Assembly (NCBI GenBank): GCA_028288765.1
Contig: JAQGHQ010000478.1
Location: 1 to 64,000, forward strand
From: Gemmataceae bacterium
Lineage (GTDB): Bacteria; Planctomycetota; Planctomycetia; Gemmatales; Gemmataceae
DNA length: 64,000 nucleotides
Reading direction: 5' to 3'
Shown here: piece after piece, positions 56,126 to 64,000 of the stretch
Layout: each line of letters starts with the position of its first letter
Position numbering within the stretch: position 1 is the first letter of the stretch
Program-made: the position numbers and the translations under genes
Notes under the pieces: generated by a model
What the model was told of the DNA's origin: nothing
Database searches by the model: none
The model's input: only the letters and a program-made list of their open reading frames with translations

Positions 56126-57309
56126 TCCGTCGGACCCTGAAGCTGGTCGAACGGCAGACCCGGGAGCTGGGCCTCCCGCAGGATGATGCTGCCTTCCTTC
56201 TGGCCCACGCCCGAAACGTCATCGAGGTCCAACCGGGGTTTACTTCAGGCTCATTCCGTCTGACTGCTCGCGGCCACGTCGGGTTCCTCGACGGCCCGAC
56301 CGTCCGGTTCGAGATCTTACCCAAGATCCCCTGGCCAAACCTGTTCCTAATACTCGGGCTTGACTCCGGATCTGCTCCGCCGGGCGGACGGGTCGAACCC
56401 GGCGGCGGCCTTCTGGCCGTTCTCTGCCGGGAACTGACCGACCGGCTCCGGGACGTCTTGCGATCCGGCCCCGTCCGGGGATACCGCGAGGACGATCGCG
56501 AGTCCCCATTCCTCCGCGGTCGACTCCGGACCGCCGACCAGCTCCGCGACGCCGCCGCGAGGGCCTTCCCGGACCACTTCCACGTCACGGAGACGGCATT
56601 CGACCTCGATACTCCCTGGAACCGCATCCCAAAGGCGGTCTCATCCGCCCTTCTTGCCCGGTCCGACCTGCCGTCGGGTGTCCGCTCGGAACTCGCTGCG
56701 GCGGTCGTGCCGCTCGAAGCCGTCCCGGTGCGGCCCGTCACAGGCGCCGACTTCGAGGCCGCCGCGCGGGAGCCGCGGGCAGCTGCGTACAATGGGGTAC
56801 TCTCCCTCTGTCAGCTGATCCGGGATGGGTTCGCGTCGACCGACCTGACGGCGGGCGGAACCGGTGCGTTTCTGGTCGATCTCGGCCGGGCATTCGAGGA
56901 CTACTTGGCCGCGAGTATCCGTGCCGCCTTCGTCGACCGGCCGACATGGTCAGTCGAGGCCCAGCCCCGGTTCGTCCTCGGCCGGGTCCGGGGTGAGCCG
57001 GTTGTTCTCCAGCCGGATGTACTTGTCCGTCGCCGGGGAATAGCGCTGGCGGTCCTCGACGCGAAGTGGAAGCGGCCGGGCCCGGACGCCGCCGACCTGC
57101 ACCAGATCCTTTCTTACGCCTCGGTCACCGGCGCGCGGCACGTTGGGCTCGTTTACCCGGGTCGGCGGCCGGGTCGGCGGGTCCTGCAAATCGACGGCGG
57201 CCGGGTGCGGGTCTCGTTGCTCCGCTTGCAAGTCGTCGGCCCCGCCGACGCATGCCGGGCCTCGGCGAATCGGCTCGCCCGGGTGGTTTCCCGGGCGGGC
57301 GGGCGGTGA
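56122..57309 (+). CDS. McrC-type restriction subunit
   Basis: A 395-residue protein. The N-terminal 120 residues form the barrel of McrC proteins (SFRLTARGHVGFLDGPTVRFEILPK). The C-terminal nuclease is of the PD-(D/E)XK type: D299 in LQPDVL, D313-A-K315 in VLDAKWKR and Q328 in DLHQILSYA. It should cut DNA when translocation by the McrB-type partner stalls. The GTG start is preceded by GGAAGGA and overlaps the stop of protein B. In other bacteria mcrC usually follows mcrB directly. Confidence 0.85.
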   Translation: MIRRTLKLVERQTRELGLPQDDAAFLLAHARNVIEVQPGFTSGSFRLTARGHVGFLDGPTVRFEILPKIPWPNLFLILGLDSGSAPPGGRVEPGGGLLAVLCRELTDRLRDVLRSGPVRGYREDDRESPFLRGRLRTADQLRDAAARAFPDHFHVTETAFDLDTPWNRIPKAVSSALLARSDLPSGVRSELAAAVVPLEAVPVRPVTGADFEAAAREPRAAAYNGVLSLCQLIRDGFASTDLTAGGTGAFLVDLGRAFEDYLAASIRAAFVDRPTWSVEAQPRFVLGRVRGEPVVLQPDVLVRRRGIALAVLDAKWKRPGPDAADLHQILSYASVTGARHVGLVYPGRRPGRRVLQIDGGRVRVSLLRLQVVGPADACRASANRLARVVSRAGGR

Positions 57310-57534
57310 TTCGGCATACGGGCGCCAGCCCGGACGGCGTCTGGCGGCGAGATGAAGCCGCGGTGAAGGCAACGGCGATACGACCCGGTCGGGACTTGCG
57401 GGGGGGAAAAAACCGCCGGTATGATGGTGGTGCGGTTGAACCTCTCGGCCCGACTGCGCCTCGTATCCTGACGAACCGGCCGGCGGTCCCGGTAGCCGGC
57501 GGGGTAGAGTCTCTTTGAGAAAGGCCGTTCCCTT

Positions 57535-58170
57535 ATGAATGCCGGAATATACTCGGCCTTGGACGCGAGCGTGCTCGTGCTGAACAAGACGTTCCTCGCC
57601 GTGCACGTGATCTCCGTCCGCCGAGCGTTCTGCCTGTTGTGCAAGGACCTCGCCGAGGTGGTCAGCCTCGAAGAGGGACAGTTCGCCACCTACGACTTCC
57701 AGACCTGGGCGGAGTTGAGCGAGTACCGGGCGCGACACTTCCGCCGGGAGGACGACGACTGGGTGCGGACGCCGACGGCGGAGATCCAGGCCCCCCGGGT
57801 CATCCGCCTGCTGGGGTACGACAAGATGCCCAAGCAGACGGTGAAGTTCAACCGGCGGAACATCTTCGCCCGGGACCACAACCAGTGCCAGTACTGCGGG
57901 AAGAAGTTCCCGACCAGCGAGCTGAGCCTGGACCACGTGGTCCCGCGGAGCCAGGGCGGGGGGACGACGTGGGACAACATTGTCTGCGCGTGCGTGGACT
58001 GCAACGTCCGCAAAGGTGGTCGTACGCCTAGACAGGCAAACATCACTTTGATTCGCAAGCCGGAGAAGCCGAAACGGAGCCCGCTGTTGAACCTGAAGCT
58101 CACCCAGAAGAAGTACCACTCCTGGCAGTCATTCCTCGACACCGCCTACTGGTCCGTCGAGTTGAAATGA
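57535..58170 (+). CDS. HNH endonuclease
   Basis: A 211-residue protein. The C-terminal half carries a complete HNH zinc-ribbon nuclease: C-Q-Y-C, L-D-H-V-V-P-R-S, W-D-N and C-V-D-C-N-V-R-K-G. The N-terminal 90 residues (DASVLVLNKTFLAVHVISVRRAF) are typical of a widespread bacterial HNH family found in many genomes and not tied to restriction. The gene has its own 225-bp upstream region and its own terminator, so it may be unrelated to the McrBC module despite the neighbourhood. Confidence 0.92.
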   Translation: MNAGIYSALDASVLVLNKTFLAVHVISVRRAFCLLCKDLAEVVSLEEGQFATYDFQTWAELSEYRARHFRREDDDWVRTPTAEIQAPRVIRLLGYDKMPKQTVKFNRRNIFARDHNQCQYCGKKFPTSELSLDHVVPRSQGGGTTWDNIVCACVDCNVRKGGRTPRQANITLIRKPEKPKRSPLLNLKLTQKKYHSWQSFLDTAYWSVELK

Positions 58171-58178
58171 CCGCCGCC

Positions 58179-58204
58179 GCCCCGGGGATGACCCGGGGCG
58201 TTTT
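58179..58204 (+). terminator. Rho-independent terminator of HNH gene
   Basis: An 8-bp GC stem (58179-58186 with 58192-58199), 5-nt loop and then GTTTT at 58200-58204, beginning 9 bp after the HNH stop. The sequence 58205-58671 that follows holds nothing else recognisable. Confidence 0.75.
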
Positions 58205-58671
58205 GCTTGGTGCCGGGGCGGCCGCCCCGGTCGTCGTCTGATCGGGCGGTAACGTCAACGAGGCCGCCCGGCCCCAGAGCCGCCGACTGCCCCGCCCGGC
58301 GGGACGCAGCGCTCGCCCTCAAGATTTGACACCCCTCACAATTCTGACCTACATTCCACCGGGGACCGGAGACGGACCGCACGGGCCCGCCGACTCACGG
58401 CCACACGGCGGGACCAAGAGGGGCGGGGATGATCTGTCGGCGGATAGCTCACGATGCCGTTCTCAACCCGGCTGGCTGTGTTCTGCCGACAGGGCGTTCC
58501 GAAGTGGTAGGCGATTGGAGGGGCCGGGCAGGATCGAACGGCATCCCTATTTTTCCGCCCCGCGGTCGAAGAACGGCAGCGTCCGGTTTCATGCTCTAAA
58601 TTCTTGCCAAGAAAACCCTTACAACATCCAGCCGGTGACCGTACGCGGTCGGATTCCTGACACAGTCACCA

Positions 58672-59790
58672 ATGAGTGATTCCATGCGTGTGGCGGTCAT
58701 TGGTGCGGGTCCGGCCGGGATCACGGCGGCGTACCAACTGAGTAAGGCCGGCGCCGAGGTTGAGGTGTTCGAGGCCGGGGGGCAGTCGGCGGGCTGGCCC
58801 GCACCATCGAGCTTTGGGGCCAGCGGGTCGACCTCGGACCGCACCGGTTCTTCACCGAAGACCCGCGAGTGACCGGCGTGTGGCGAGAGGTGCTCGGGAC
58901 CGACTACCGAATGATCGACCGGCTGACCCGGATTTACTTCCGCCGCCGGTTCTTCCATTACCCGCTCCGCCCGGTCGACGCCCTCCGGAACATGGGCCTG
59001 GTCGATGCGGCCCGGTGCGTCGCCAGCTACCTTCGGGAGAAGGTCTCCCCGTCGTTCCGGGGTGACGAGTTGGGAACATTCGAGGCATGGGTGGTCCGCC
59101 GGTTCGGGCGGCGGTTGTTCGAGATGTTCTTCAAGTCCTATAGCGAGAAGTTGTGGGGCATTCCCTGCCACGACCTGGACGCCGATTTCGCCGCCCAGCG
59201 GATCAAGAAGTTCTCGCTCGGGGAGGCGATCAAGAGCGCCCTCGGGGTCGGCGGGCGGCACAAGACGCTGGTCAACCACTTCGCGTACCCGCTCGGCGGG
59301 ACCGGCCTGGTGTACGAGCGGATGGCCGACCGGGTCCGGGCGGCGGGCAACACCGTCCACCTCCGGGCCCCGGTCCGGCGGGTGGTCCACGAGGGGTTCC
59401 GGGTGCGCGGACTCGAACTGGCCGACGGCCGGGTCGAGCCCTTCGACCACGTGATCTCGACCACGCCGCTGACCCACCTGGTCGGCGGCCTGAAAGACGT
59501 GCCCTTGCGGGTCCGCACCGCCGCCGCCGGCCTCCGGTACCGGAACACGATCCTTGTCTACCTTCACGTCGGCGGCCGCGACCTGTTCTCCGATCAGTGG
59601 TTGTACGTCCATTCGCCCGATCTGCGGGTCGGGCGGGTCACCAACTTCCGCACCGGTCTGCCGGGCCGCCCTGCTGGCGGTGCTGACCGGGCTGGTCGTC
59701 GGGAACGCTCTGGCGCTGAGCTCGCACCCGCACCTGACAACTCTGGCGCGGACGTATCTGCTCGCGGCGGGCCTGACCGTGGTGGCGTGA
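58672..59790 (+). pseudogene. Chimeric FAD oxidoreductase / membrane protein pseudogene
   Basis: It begins with MRVAVIGAGPAGITAAYQLS, a flavin-binding start. A single missing base near 58787 (after GGQ) shifts the frame; the next frame continues as GLARTIELWGQRVDLGPHR and then VTGVWREVLGTDYR to LVYERMADRVRAAGN and TILVYLHVGG. Just after VGRVTNF (about 59650) homology to the oxidoreductase stops, and another frame shows RAALLAVLTGLVVGNALALS to YLLAAGLTVVA and a stop: the hydrophobic tail of an unrelated membrane protein. So both a frameshift and a deletion fusion are present. Confidence 0.75.
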
Positions 59791-59953
59791 GGAGAATGGG
59801 CCCGGCAGGGCCGACGGGCGGACGGCGCGAGTCCGGGGCCGGGCGCCGCCTCTCCCCGGACCGGGTGAACAGACCTCGGTCAGACCAATTCCCAGCGGAA
59901 CTCCATCTGACGCTGGCCCAGCGGGCCGGGCCGAACCGGCGAGAGGAAGTCGG

Positions 59954-62125
59954 TCAGATCCGGTCGAGTGAGTCGAGCCAGTTGAGCAACTCGGCGAACG
60001 CCTTCACGTCGAAGTACTCCTTGCCCGTCTCCTTCACCACGCGGTAGACCAACGGGAACCGCTTCTCCTCCAGCGCCCCCTTACTCGCCTCGACGTCCTT
60101 GAGGAGCGGGTCCTTGTCGCCCACCGCGACGAAGAACGAGACCGGCTGGTTGGCGACGTTGTCCTTCGGCAGAGTCCCGAGGACCGAGCCGATGGTCGCC
60201 ACCCCGCGGAACACGTCCCGGGCGTTGAACCCGACGTAGAACGCCATCTGGCCGCCGTTCCCCATCCCGTGCGCCACCACCCGCGCCCGGTCGAACGTGT
60301 ACTGCCCGAGCACCCGCTTCACGTCCGCCATCACCAGTTCGGTCTCGCTCGGTACCCACCCCTCGGCGTTGTTCGACTTCGGCCCCATCATGATGAAGTG
60401 GTGCTCCTCGCAGAACTCGCGGAACGTCCGGGCCATCTTCTCGCCGTCCTTGCCGCCCTGCCCGGCCGGGTGGAACCAGACGATCAGCCCGTGCGACACG
60501 TTCGCGTCATAGTTATCGGGGACGTACAGCCAGTACTTCCGCCCCAGCCCCTCGTCCGTCCGCTCCAGGTACCCGGTTTCGATCTTCTCCTTGTCCTTCT
60601 TCGGGTCCTTGAACGGGTCATCCGGGGGGGCAGCCTCTTCGCCGCATTCCGTCGGCGGAGGGGCCATCGGCGCGAACACCTCCTTGCCCTTTTTCGGCTG
60701 GCCCTCCAGCGCCTTCCCGGCGGACGACGGCATCGGCAGCTTTTCGGGGACGGCGTCCGGGACGGTCGTCAGCTTCGCCGTCACCGTCTCGACCTTCTCC
60801 CCTTCCTTACGCTTCACCTCGATCTTGACGGCGGTCCCGGGCAACAACTGGGCGAGCGCGGCGGTGAGTTGCTGGCGCGTCCGAACGGCCGCGAGTGCCA
60901 TCGCGTCGGCCCGCCCCAGCTTCATGATCCGGTCGCCGGCCTTCAACCCGGCCGCCTCGGCGGGGCTCTTGGGGTATACGAACCGGATCTGGACGCCCGG
61001 GGTCGGGTCGTCCCGCATCGGGAGGATCCCCAGGAAGGCGTTCACGTAGGCGGTGGCCGTACCGAGCAGGGCGATACTGGGGAACTCCGTCTCTTTGTCG
61101 CCGCGGGCCACCTTCACCTTGACGACGTCGCCCTCATACTTCGGCCCGAGGATGTGCTGGACGGTCGAGAAGTTCGGGACCGGTTTGCCGTCGATCGCGA
61201 CGATCCGGTCGCCGACCTTCAGCCCGGCCCGGTCGGCCGCCGAGTCCGGCTGGATGGCCCCGATCACCGGCTGGGAGTTGTACGCATCGGGGCTTTGGGG
61301 GTTGATCCCCAGCAGGCCCCGGCGGAGGTCCTTGCCCTGTTTCAGGGCCGGCAGCTTGGCGCGGATGTCTTCGAGCGGGATGGCGAACCCGATCCCCGAA
61401 TCGTACCACTCGAACCCGGCGGTCTCGCCCTCGGCCCGCGCGGACGCCGGCACCAGGACCCCGAACACCCGCCCGTCGATCGACACCAGCGGCCCGCCGT
61501 AGTTCGCCGGCGAAACCTTGGCGTCGGTCTGGAACGCCTTCCCCCACAGCCGGTTCGTGGCACTGATGATGCCGGCGCTAACGGAGGGCGGGTGGTCGGT
61601 GTTCGGGTCGAGCGTCCGCCCGAGGGCGAGCGCCCACTGCCCGACCCGGACGTCCTGCTTCGCGAACACGGGCGGCAGCGGCAGGTCCTTCGCGTCGACC
61701 TTCAGCAGCGTCAGCATCCGGGTCTGGTCGGTGGCGACGATCTTGGCGACCAGCCTGGTCGGGCGACCGGGAATGGTGACGAAGATGTCGGTCGGCTTGT
61801 TGGCGAAGTTGAAAGAGCTGGTGACCACGAACCCGTCCGGGTCCACGATCAGCCCGGTGGTCGCCCCGGTCCCGCGCGCGATGCCGGGGGTCGGCGGGCC
61901 GCCCGGCCCGCCGGGGCCTTTCCCGCCGCCGCCGACGACCTCCAGCCCGCCGGCCGTTTCGATCTTGACCACGCTCGGGGCGGCCCTCGCGGCCGCGGCC
62001 TTCGTCGCCATCTCGGTGGCGGCATTCCTGTCCACTTCGTCCGCGCGGGCGGGGCCGGCGAGCCAGGCGAAGGTCACGGCGATGGCCGCCCAGCTCATCC
62101 GCGGCGTCAGGTCGGTCCGTGTCAT
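59954..62125 (-). CDS. HtrA/PDZ and alpha/beta-hydrolase fusion, catalytically degenerate
   Basis: A 723-residue secreted protein with a signal peptide (MSWAAIAVTFAWLAGPARA). Residues 40-240 are a trypsin-like domain lacking the triad: the His site reads VVTSSFNFA, the Asp site DQTRMLTLLKV, and the Ser motif SPANY209-GGPLVS. Two PDZ domains (residues 260-350 and 370-450) follow, then a Pro/Lys-rich linker and an alpha/beta hydrolase-like domain whose nucleophile elbow is H619-G-M-G-N-G-G-Q, without Ser. The protein is therefore more likely a binding scaffold than an enzyme. The ATG at 62125 gives the best signal. Confidence 0.85.
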   Translation of the reverse strand: MTRTDLTPRMSWAAIAVTFAWLAGPARADEVDRNAATEMATKAAAARAAPSVVKIETAGGLEVVGGGGKGPGGPGGPPTPGIARGTGATTGLIVDPDGFVVTSSFNFANKPTDIFVTIPGRPTRLVAKIVATDQTRMLTLLKVDAKDLPLPPVFAKQDVRVGQWALALGRTLDPNTDHPPSVSAGIISATNRLWGKAFQTDAKVSPANYGGPLVSIDGRVFGVLVPASARAEGETAGFEWYDSGIGFAIPLEDIRAKLPALKQGKDLRRGLLGINPQSPDAYNSQPVIGAIQPDSAADRAGLKVGDRIVAIDGKPVPNFSTVQHILGPKYEGDVVKVKVARGDKETEFPSIALLGTATAYVNAFLGILPMRDDPTPGVQIRFVYPKSPAEAAGLKAGDRIMKLGRADAMALAAVRTRQQLTAALAQLLPGTAVKIEVKRKEGEKVETVTAKLTTVPDAVPEKLPMPSSAGKALEGQPKKGKEVFAPMAPPPTECGEEAAPPDDPFKDPKKDKEKIETGYLERTDEGLGRKYWLYVPDNYDANVSHGLIVWFHPAGQGGKDGEKMARTFREFCEEHHFIMMGPKSNNAEGWVPSETELVMADVKRVLGQYTFDRARVVAHGMGNGGQMAFYVGFNARDVFRGVATIGSVLGTLPKDNVANQPVSFFVAVGDKDPLLKDVEASKGALEEKRFPLVYRVVKETGKEYFDVKAFAELLNWLDSLDRI

Positions 62126-62198
62126 CGATCGGTATCCGTGCAATGTGTCGGGTGACGGAGGATCCACCGGGGGCAGTCCCCGGGTCGCGTGACCGACG

Positions 62199-63356
62199 TC
62201 ACGGCTTCTTGGGCGGCGGGACGGGGGTCGGCTTCGGCGGGTGGACGCCGAGCGTCATCTCGACCGTCTGGAGGGCTTCCCCGCGGCGGACGTCGACCCG
62301 GATGGTCGTGCCCGGTCGGGTCCGGACCCTGAGGAAGTCCTGGAACGCGGTAATGCTGACGATCGGTTCCCCGTCCACGAAGCTGATGAGGTCGTCCGGC
62401 CTGAGCCCGGCCTTGGCCGCCGGCGAGCCCGGGATCACGTCCTCGACGTAGGCCGGCGTCCGCGACAGAATGTTCGGGACGAACACGATCCCGCTCCACC
62501 CCCCGTCGCCCGGCCGGCCGGCCGGGTCGCGCCGGGTCGGCTTGTACTCGCCCTTCATCCCGCGGGCCACGAAGTCCGGCAGGCTCAGGGTGAGCGTCCT
62601 TTCCTCTTCCTTGTCCTTCTCCTTCACCTTCACCGTGATCGTCACCTTCGCCCCGACCGGGATCGCGTAGTTGATCCCGGTCTCGGTTTGGGTGTTCTTG
62701 ATCTCGCGGCCGATGATCCCGAGGAGGTTACCCTTCCGGTCGGTCAGGGCGCCGCCCGCCGCCCCCGGGTTGTTCGTGATCGCGTCCACCACGTACACCT
62801 CGCCGGTGTACGGGAAGTCGAAGACCCCGACCCGGCCGGACAGCTTGGTCCGGGCCGCGATCACCCCCCGCTGGACGGTCAGGGGTTCGTCCCGCAGGGC
62901 GATCTCGAACTGGTTCGTGAACCCGAGGATCCAGTCCCCGGGCTCGGCCGCCGGCCGTTTGACGGCTTCGGCGAAGTCGAAGTAAGGCAGGTCCAACCCC
63001 GTGGGCTCGCCCGGCTTCTTCCCCTCGACCCGGATGCGGAGAAGGGCGGCGTCCAGTTCCGGCTCGACCACCATGACCTCGGCGCGGAGCCGCCGGCCGT
63101 CGTACAGGTGGACGACGAGGTCGGACGTGTCGAGCAGCTGGCTGGCGACGGTAAGGATGTGGCCGTCCGGAGAGATCACGATCCCGGTCCCGAAGTTATT
63201 CAGGCGGGAGAACCCCCCGGCCCCGAACACCTTGACCATCTTCGAGTTGGTTTTATCGCTGACCTCGTTGAACGGGTCGGCGGCCGCGCCCCGGGCCGGG
63301 GCCGAGACGACCGCCGCCACGACCGAGAGGACCAGGGTGCCGGATCGGATGTGCAT
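62199..63356 (-). CDS. HtrA-like PDZ protein, catalytically degenerate
   Basis: A 385-residue secreted protein with a signal peptide (IRSGTLVLSVVAAVVSAPARG). The trypsin-like domain keeps the Asp-region motif EPELDAALLRI but the His site reads ILTVASQLL and the Ser motif is P-G-A-A200-G-G-A-L, an alanine for the serine. One PDZ domain near residues 300-370. The C-terminus is Pro/Lys-rich. The gene is 73 bp upstream of the other HtrA-like gene on the same strand, so they are probably one operon. Confidence 0.85.
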   Translation of the reverse strand: MHIRSGTLVLSVVAAVVSAPARGAAADPFNEVSDKTNSKMVKVFGAGGFSRLNNFGTGIVISPDGHILTVASQLLDTSDLVVHLYDGRRLRAEVMVVEPELDAALLRIRVEGKKPGEPTGLDLPYFDFAEAVKRPAAEPGDWILGFTNQFEIALRDEPLTVQRGVIAARTKLSGRVGVFDFPYTGEVYVVDAITNNPGAAGGALTDRKGNLLGIIGREIKNTQTETGINYAIPVGAKVTITVKVKEKDKEEERTLTLSLPDFVARGMKGEYKPTRRDPAGRPGDGGWSGIVFVPNILSRTPAYVEDVIPGSPAAKAGLRPDDLISFVDGEPIVSITAFQDFLRVRTRPGTTIRVDVRRGEALQTVEMTLGVHPPKPTPVPPPKKP

Positions 63357-63436
63357 GTTCGAATTCACTCAGCTGGGTGGCGGCCGCGACCGACCTTCGC
63401 CGTTTTCATAACTATCGTAAATACAATTTAGCTTAT

Positions 63437-64000
63437 TTATTTCAACGTGTACTTGGAGACCGTCAGGACGGCGTACCGCTTGTCGCCATACCGGGCCTCG
63501 ATGCGGTGCGGGAGGACCCGCCCGTTCCCGGCGTCCTTGTAGTCGGACAGGTACAGCTCGCACGGGTCCGTGTCCTTGCTGATGAACGTCTCCAACCCGA
63601 GCAGTTTCTGGTCGGTCTTGGCGAAGTACCACTTGCACGTGACCGACCCGTGTTTCGTCCGGATCACGTCGGCGTCGACCCGCAGGGCCGCGAGCGACTT
63701 CGGCGTGCCGCCGTCGGCCGGGGGCGGGTAGAACGGCTCGGACCCGCCGTGTACGAATTCCCCCTCGAACCCCTTCCCCTCGGTCGTCAGGAACCGGTGG
63801 TAGTGGTACAGCGCCATCATCAGCCCGCCGCTCCCGATCGGCTCGGCCTGTTGGCGCGGGTCGGTCTGCTCCAGCGGCAGGAGCCGGTGCTCGATGTTGA
63901 GCCGGAGTACCACCGCGGCAACTTCCTTCCCCGCGTCGACCTCGAACCGCATCTCGCCCTTCCGCTCGCCCGCGTCGTACCGGCCCTCGGCCGTCCAGGT
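63437..64000 (-). CDS. C-terminal part of a secreted protein, cut by the window edge
   Basis: The reading frame is open to the right-hand end; only the last 188 codons are visible. It has the sequence ALYHYHRFLTTEGKGFEG and many beta-strand-like segments (LGLETFISKDTDPCELYLSD). No motif permits a call, but it ends 80 bp before the HtrA-like gene on the same strand, so it may be the first gene of that operon and perhaps another protease-like protein. Confidence 0.75.
   Translation of the reverse strand, partial: TWTAEGRYDAGERKGEMRFEVDAGKEVAAVVLRLNIEHRLLPLEQTDPRQQAEPIGSGGLMMALYHYHRFLTTEGKGFEGEFVHGGSEPFYPPPADGGTPKSLAALRVDADVIRTKHGSVTCKWYFAKTDQKLLGLETFISKDTDPCELYLSDYKDAGNGRVLPHRIEARYGDKRYAVLTVSKYTLK

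Noticed and set aside
57535-58170. HNH endonuclease as part of the McrBC module
   Set aside because: It has its own upstream gap and its own terminator, and this HNH family is common outside restriction loci, so the proximity is not enough.
60269-62155. A 628-residue plus-strand frame over the HtrA-like gene
   Set aside because: Antisense shadow with Arg/Pro/Val/Leu-biased composition and no start signal.

Overview
The window is GC-rich, densely packed bacterial DNA that looks like a planctomycete of the Gemmataceae type. The indicators are a PVC-type heme-binding CxxCH protein fused to a ThuA-like domain, WD40 proteins with signal peptides, cysteine-rich and low-complexity secreted proteins, tandem HtrA/PDZ proteins that have lost their catalytic residues, membrane-anchored paralogues with a pseudopilin-like tail, and nested palindromic intergenic elements. 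No tRNA, rRNA, CRISPR array, insertion sequence or origin was recognised. The species cannot be named from the sequence alone.

Layout. 1-427: a large palindromic element and at most one tiny ORF. 428-5160: a VWA protein, then an AraC regulator facing a cupin/aldo-keto reductase pair and a decayed NADP-reductase fragment. 5185-8983: a fatty acid desaturase, an SDR dehydrogenase and an O-antigen-ligase-like membrane protein. 9182-17498: a MoxR cluster (DUF4129, DUF4350, MoxR AAA, DUF58, two membrane proteins, a HAD hydrolase), mostly joined by 4-bp stop/start overlaps. 17505-19192: an FAD oxidoreductase and a small membrane protein. 19650-21465: leuA with a complete-looking leucine attenuator (promoter, Leu-rich leader peptide, antiterminator segment, terminator). 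21566-31787: large secreted proteins (an unknown, an M91-like metallopeptidase on the opposite strand, a WD40 protein, the CxxCH/ThuA protein, a lipoprotein). 31977-37669: an MFS permease, a matrixin-like protein with a ruined zinc motif, a response regulator, an XRE regulator and a Cys-rich secreted protein. 38147-46009: RecJ, a cytochrome c lipoprotein, an Ala-Gln-Leu repeat protein, an XylR-like AraC regulator, a broken metallopeptidase gene, an M2 peptidase and a UbiA-family prenyltransferase. 46459-49163: a small secreted protein, an MFS transporter and an LpxH-like phosphoesterase.

49610-57309 is the most unusual block. An McrB-type AAA GTPase and an McrC-type PD-(D/E)XK subunit bracket two paralogous membrane-anchored proteins whose C-termini resemble type II secretion pseudopilins. 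The inner proteins are tied to their Mcr neighbours by a 4-nt gap and a 4-bp overlap, so the four genes may form one type IV restriction-like module with an unusual membrane component. An HNH endonuclease with its own terminator follows. 58672-59790 is a chimeric pseudogene (FAD oxidoreductase fused to the tail of a membrane protein). The window ends with two catalytically degenerate HtrA/PDZ proteins and a gene running off the right edge.

The two strongest leads are the leuA attenuator at 21239-21465 and the split McrBC module at 49610-57309. Starts were often moved downstream of the longest reading frame when a ribosome binding site, signal peptide or overlap supported it; the reasons are given in each entry.
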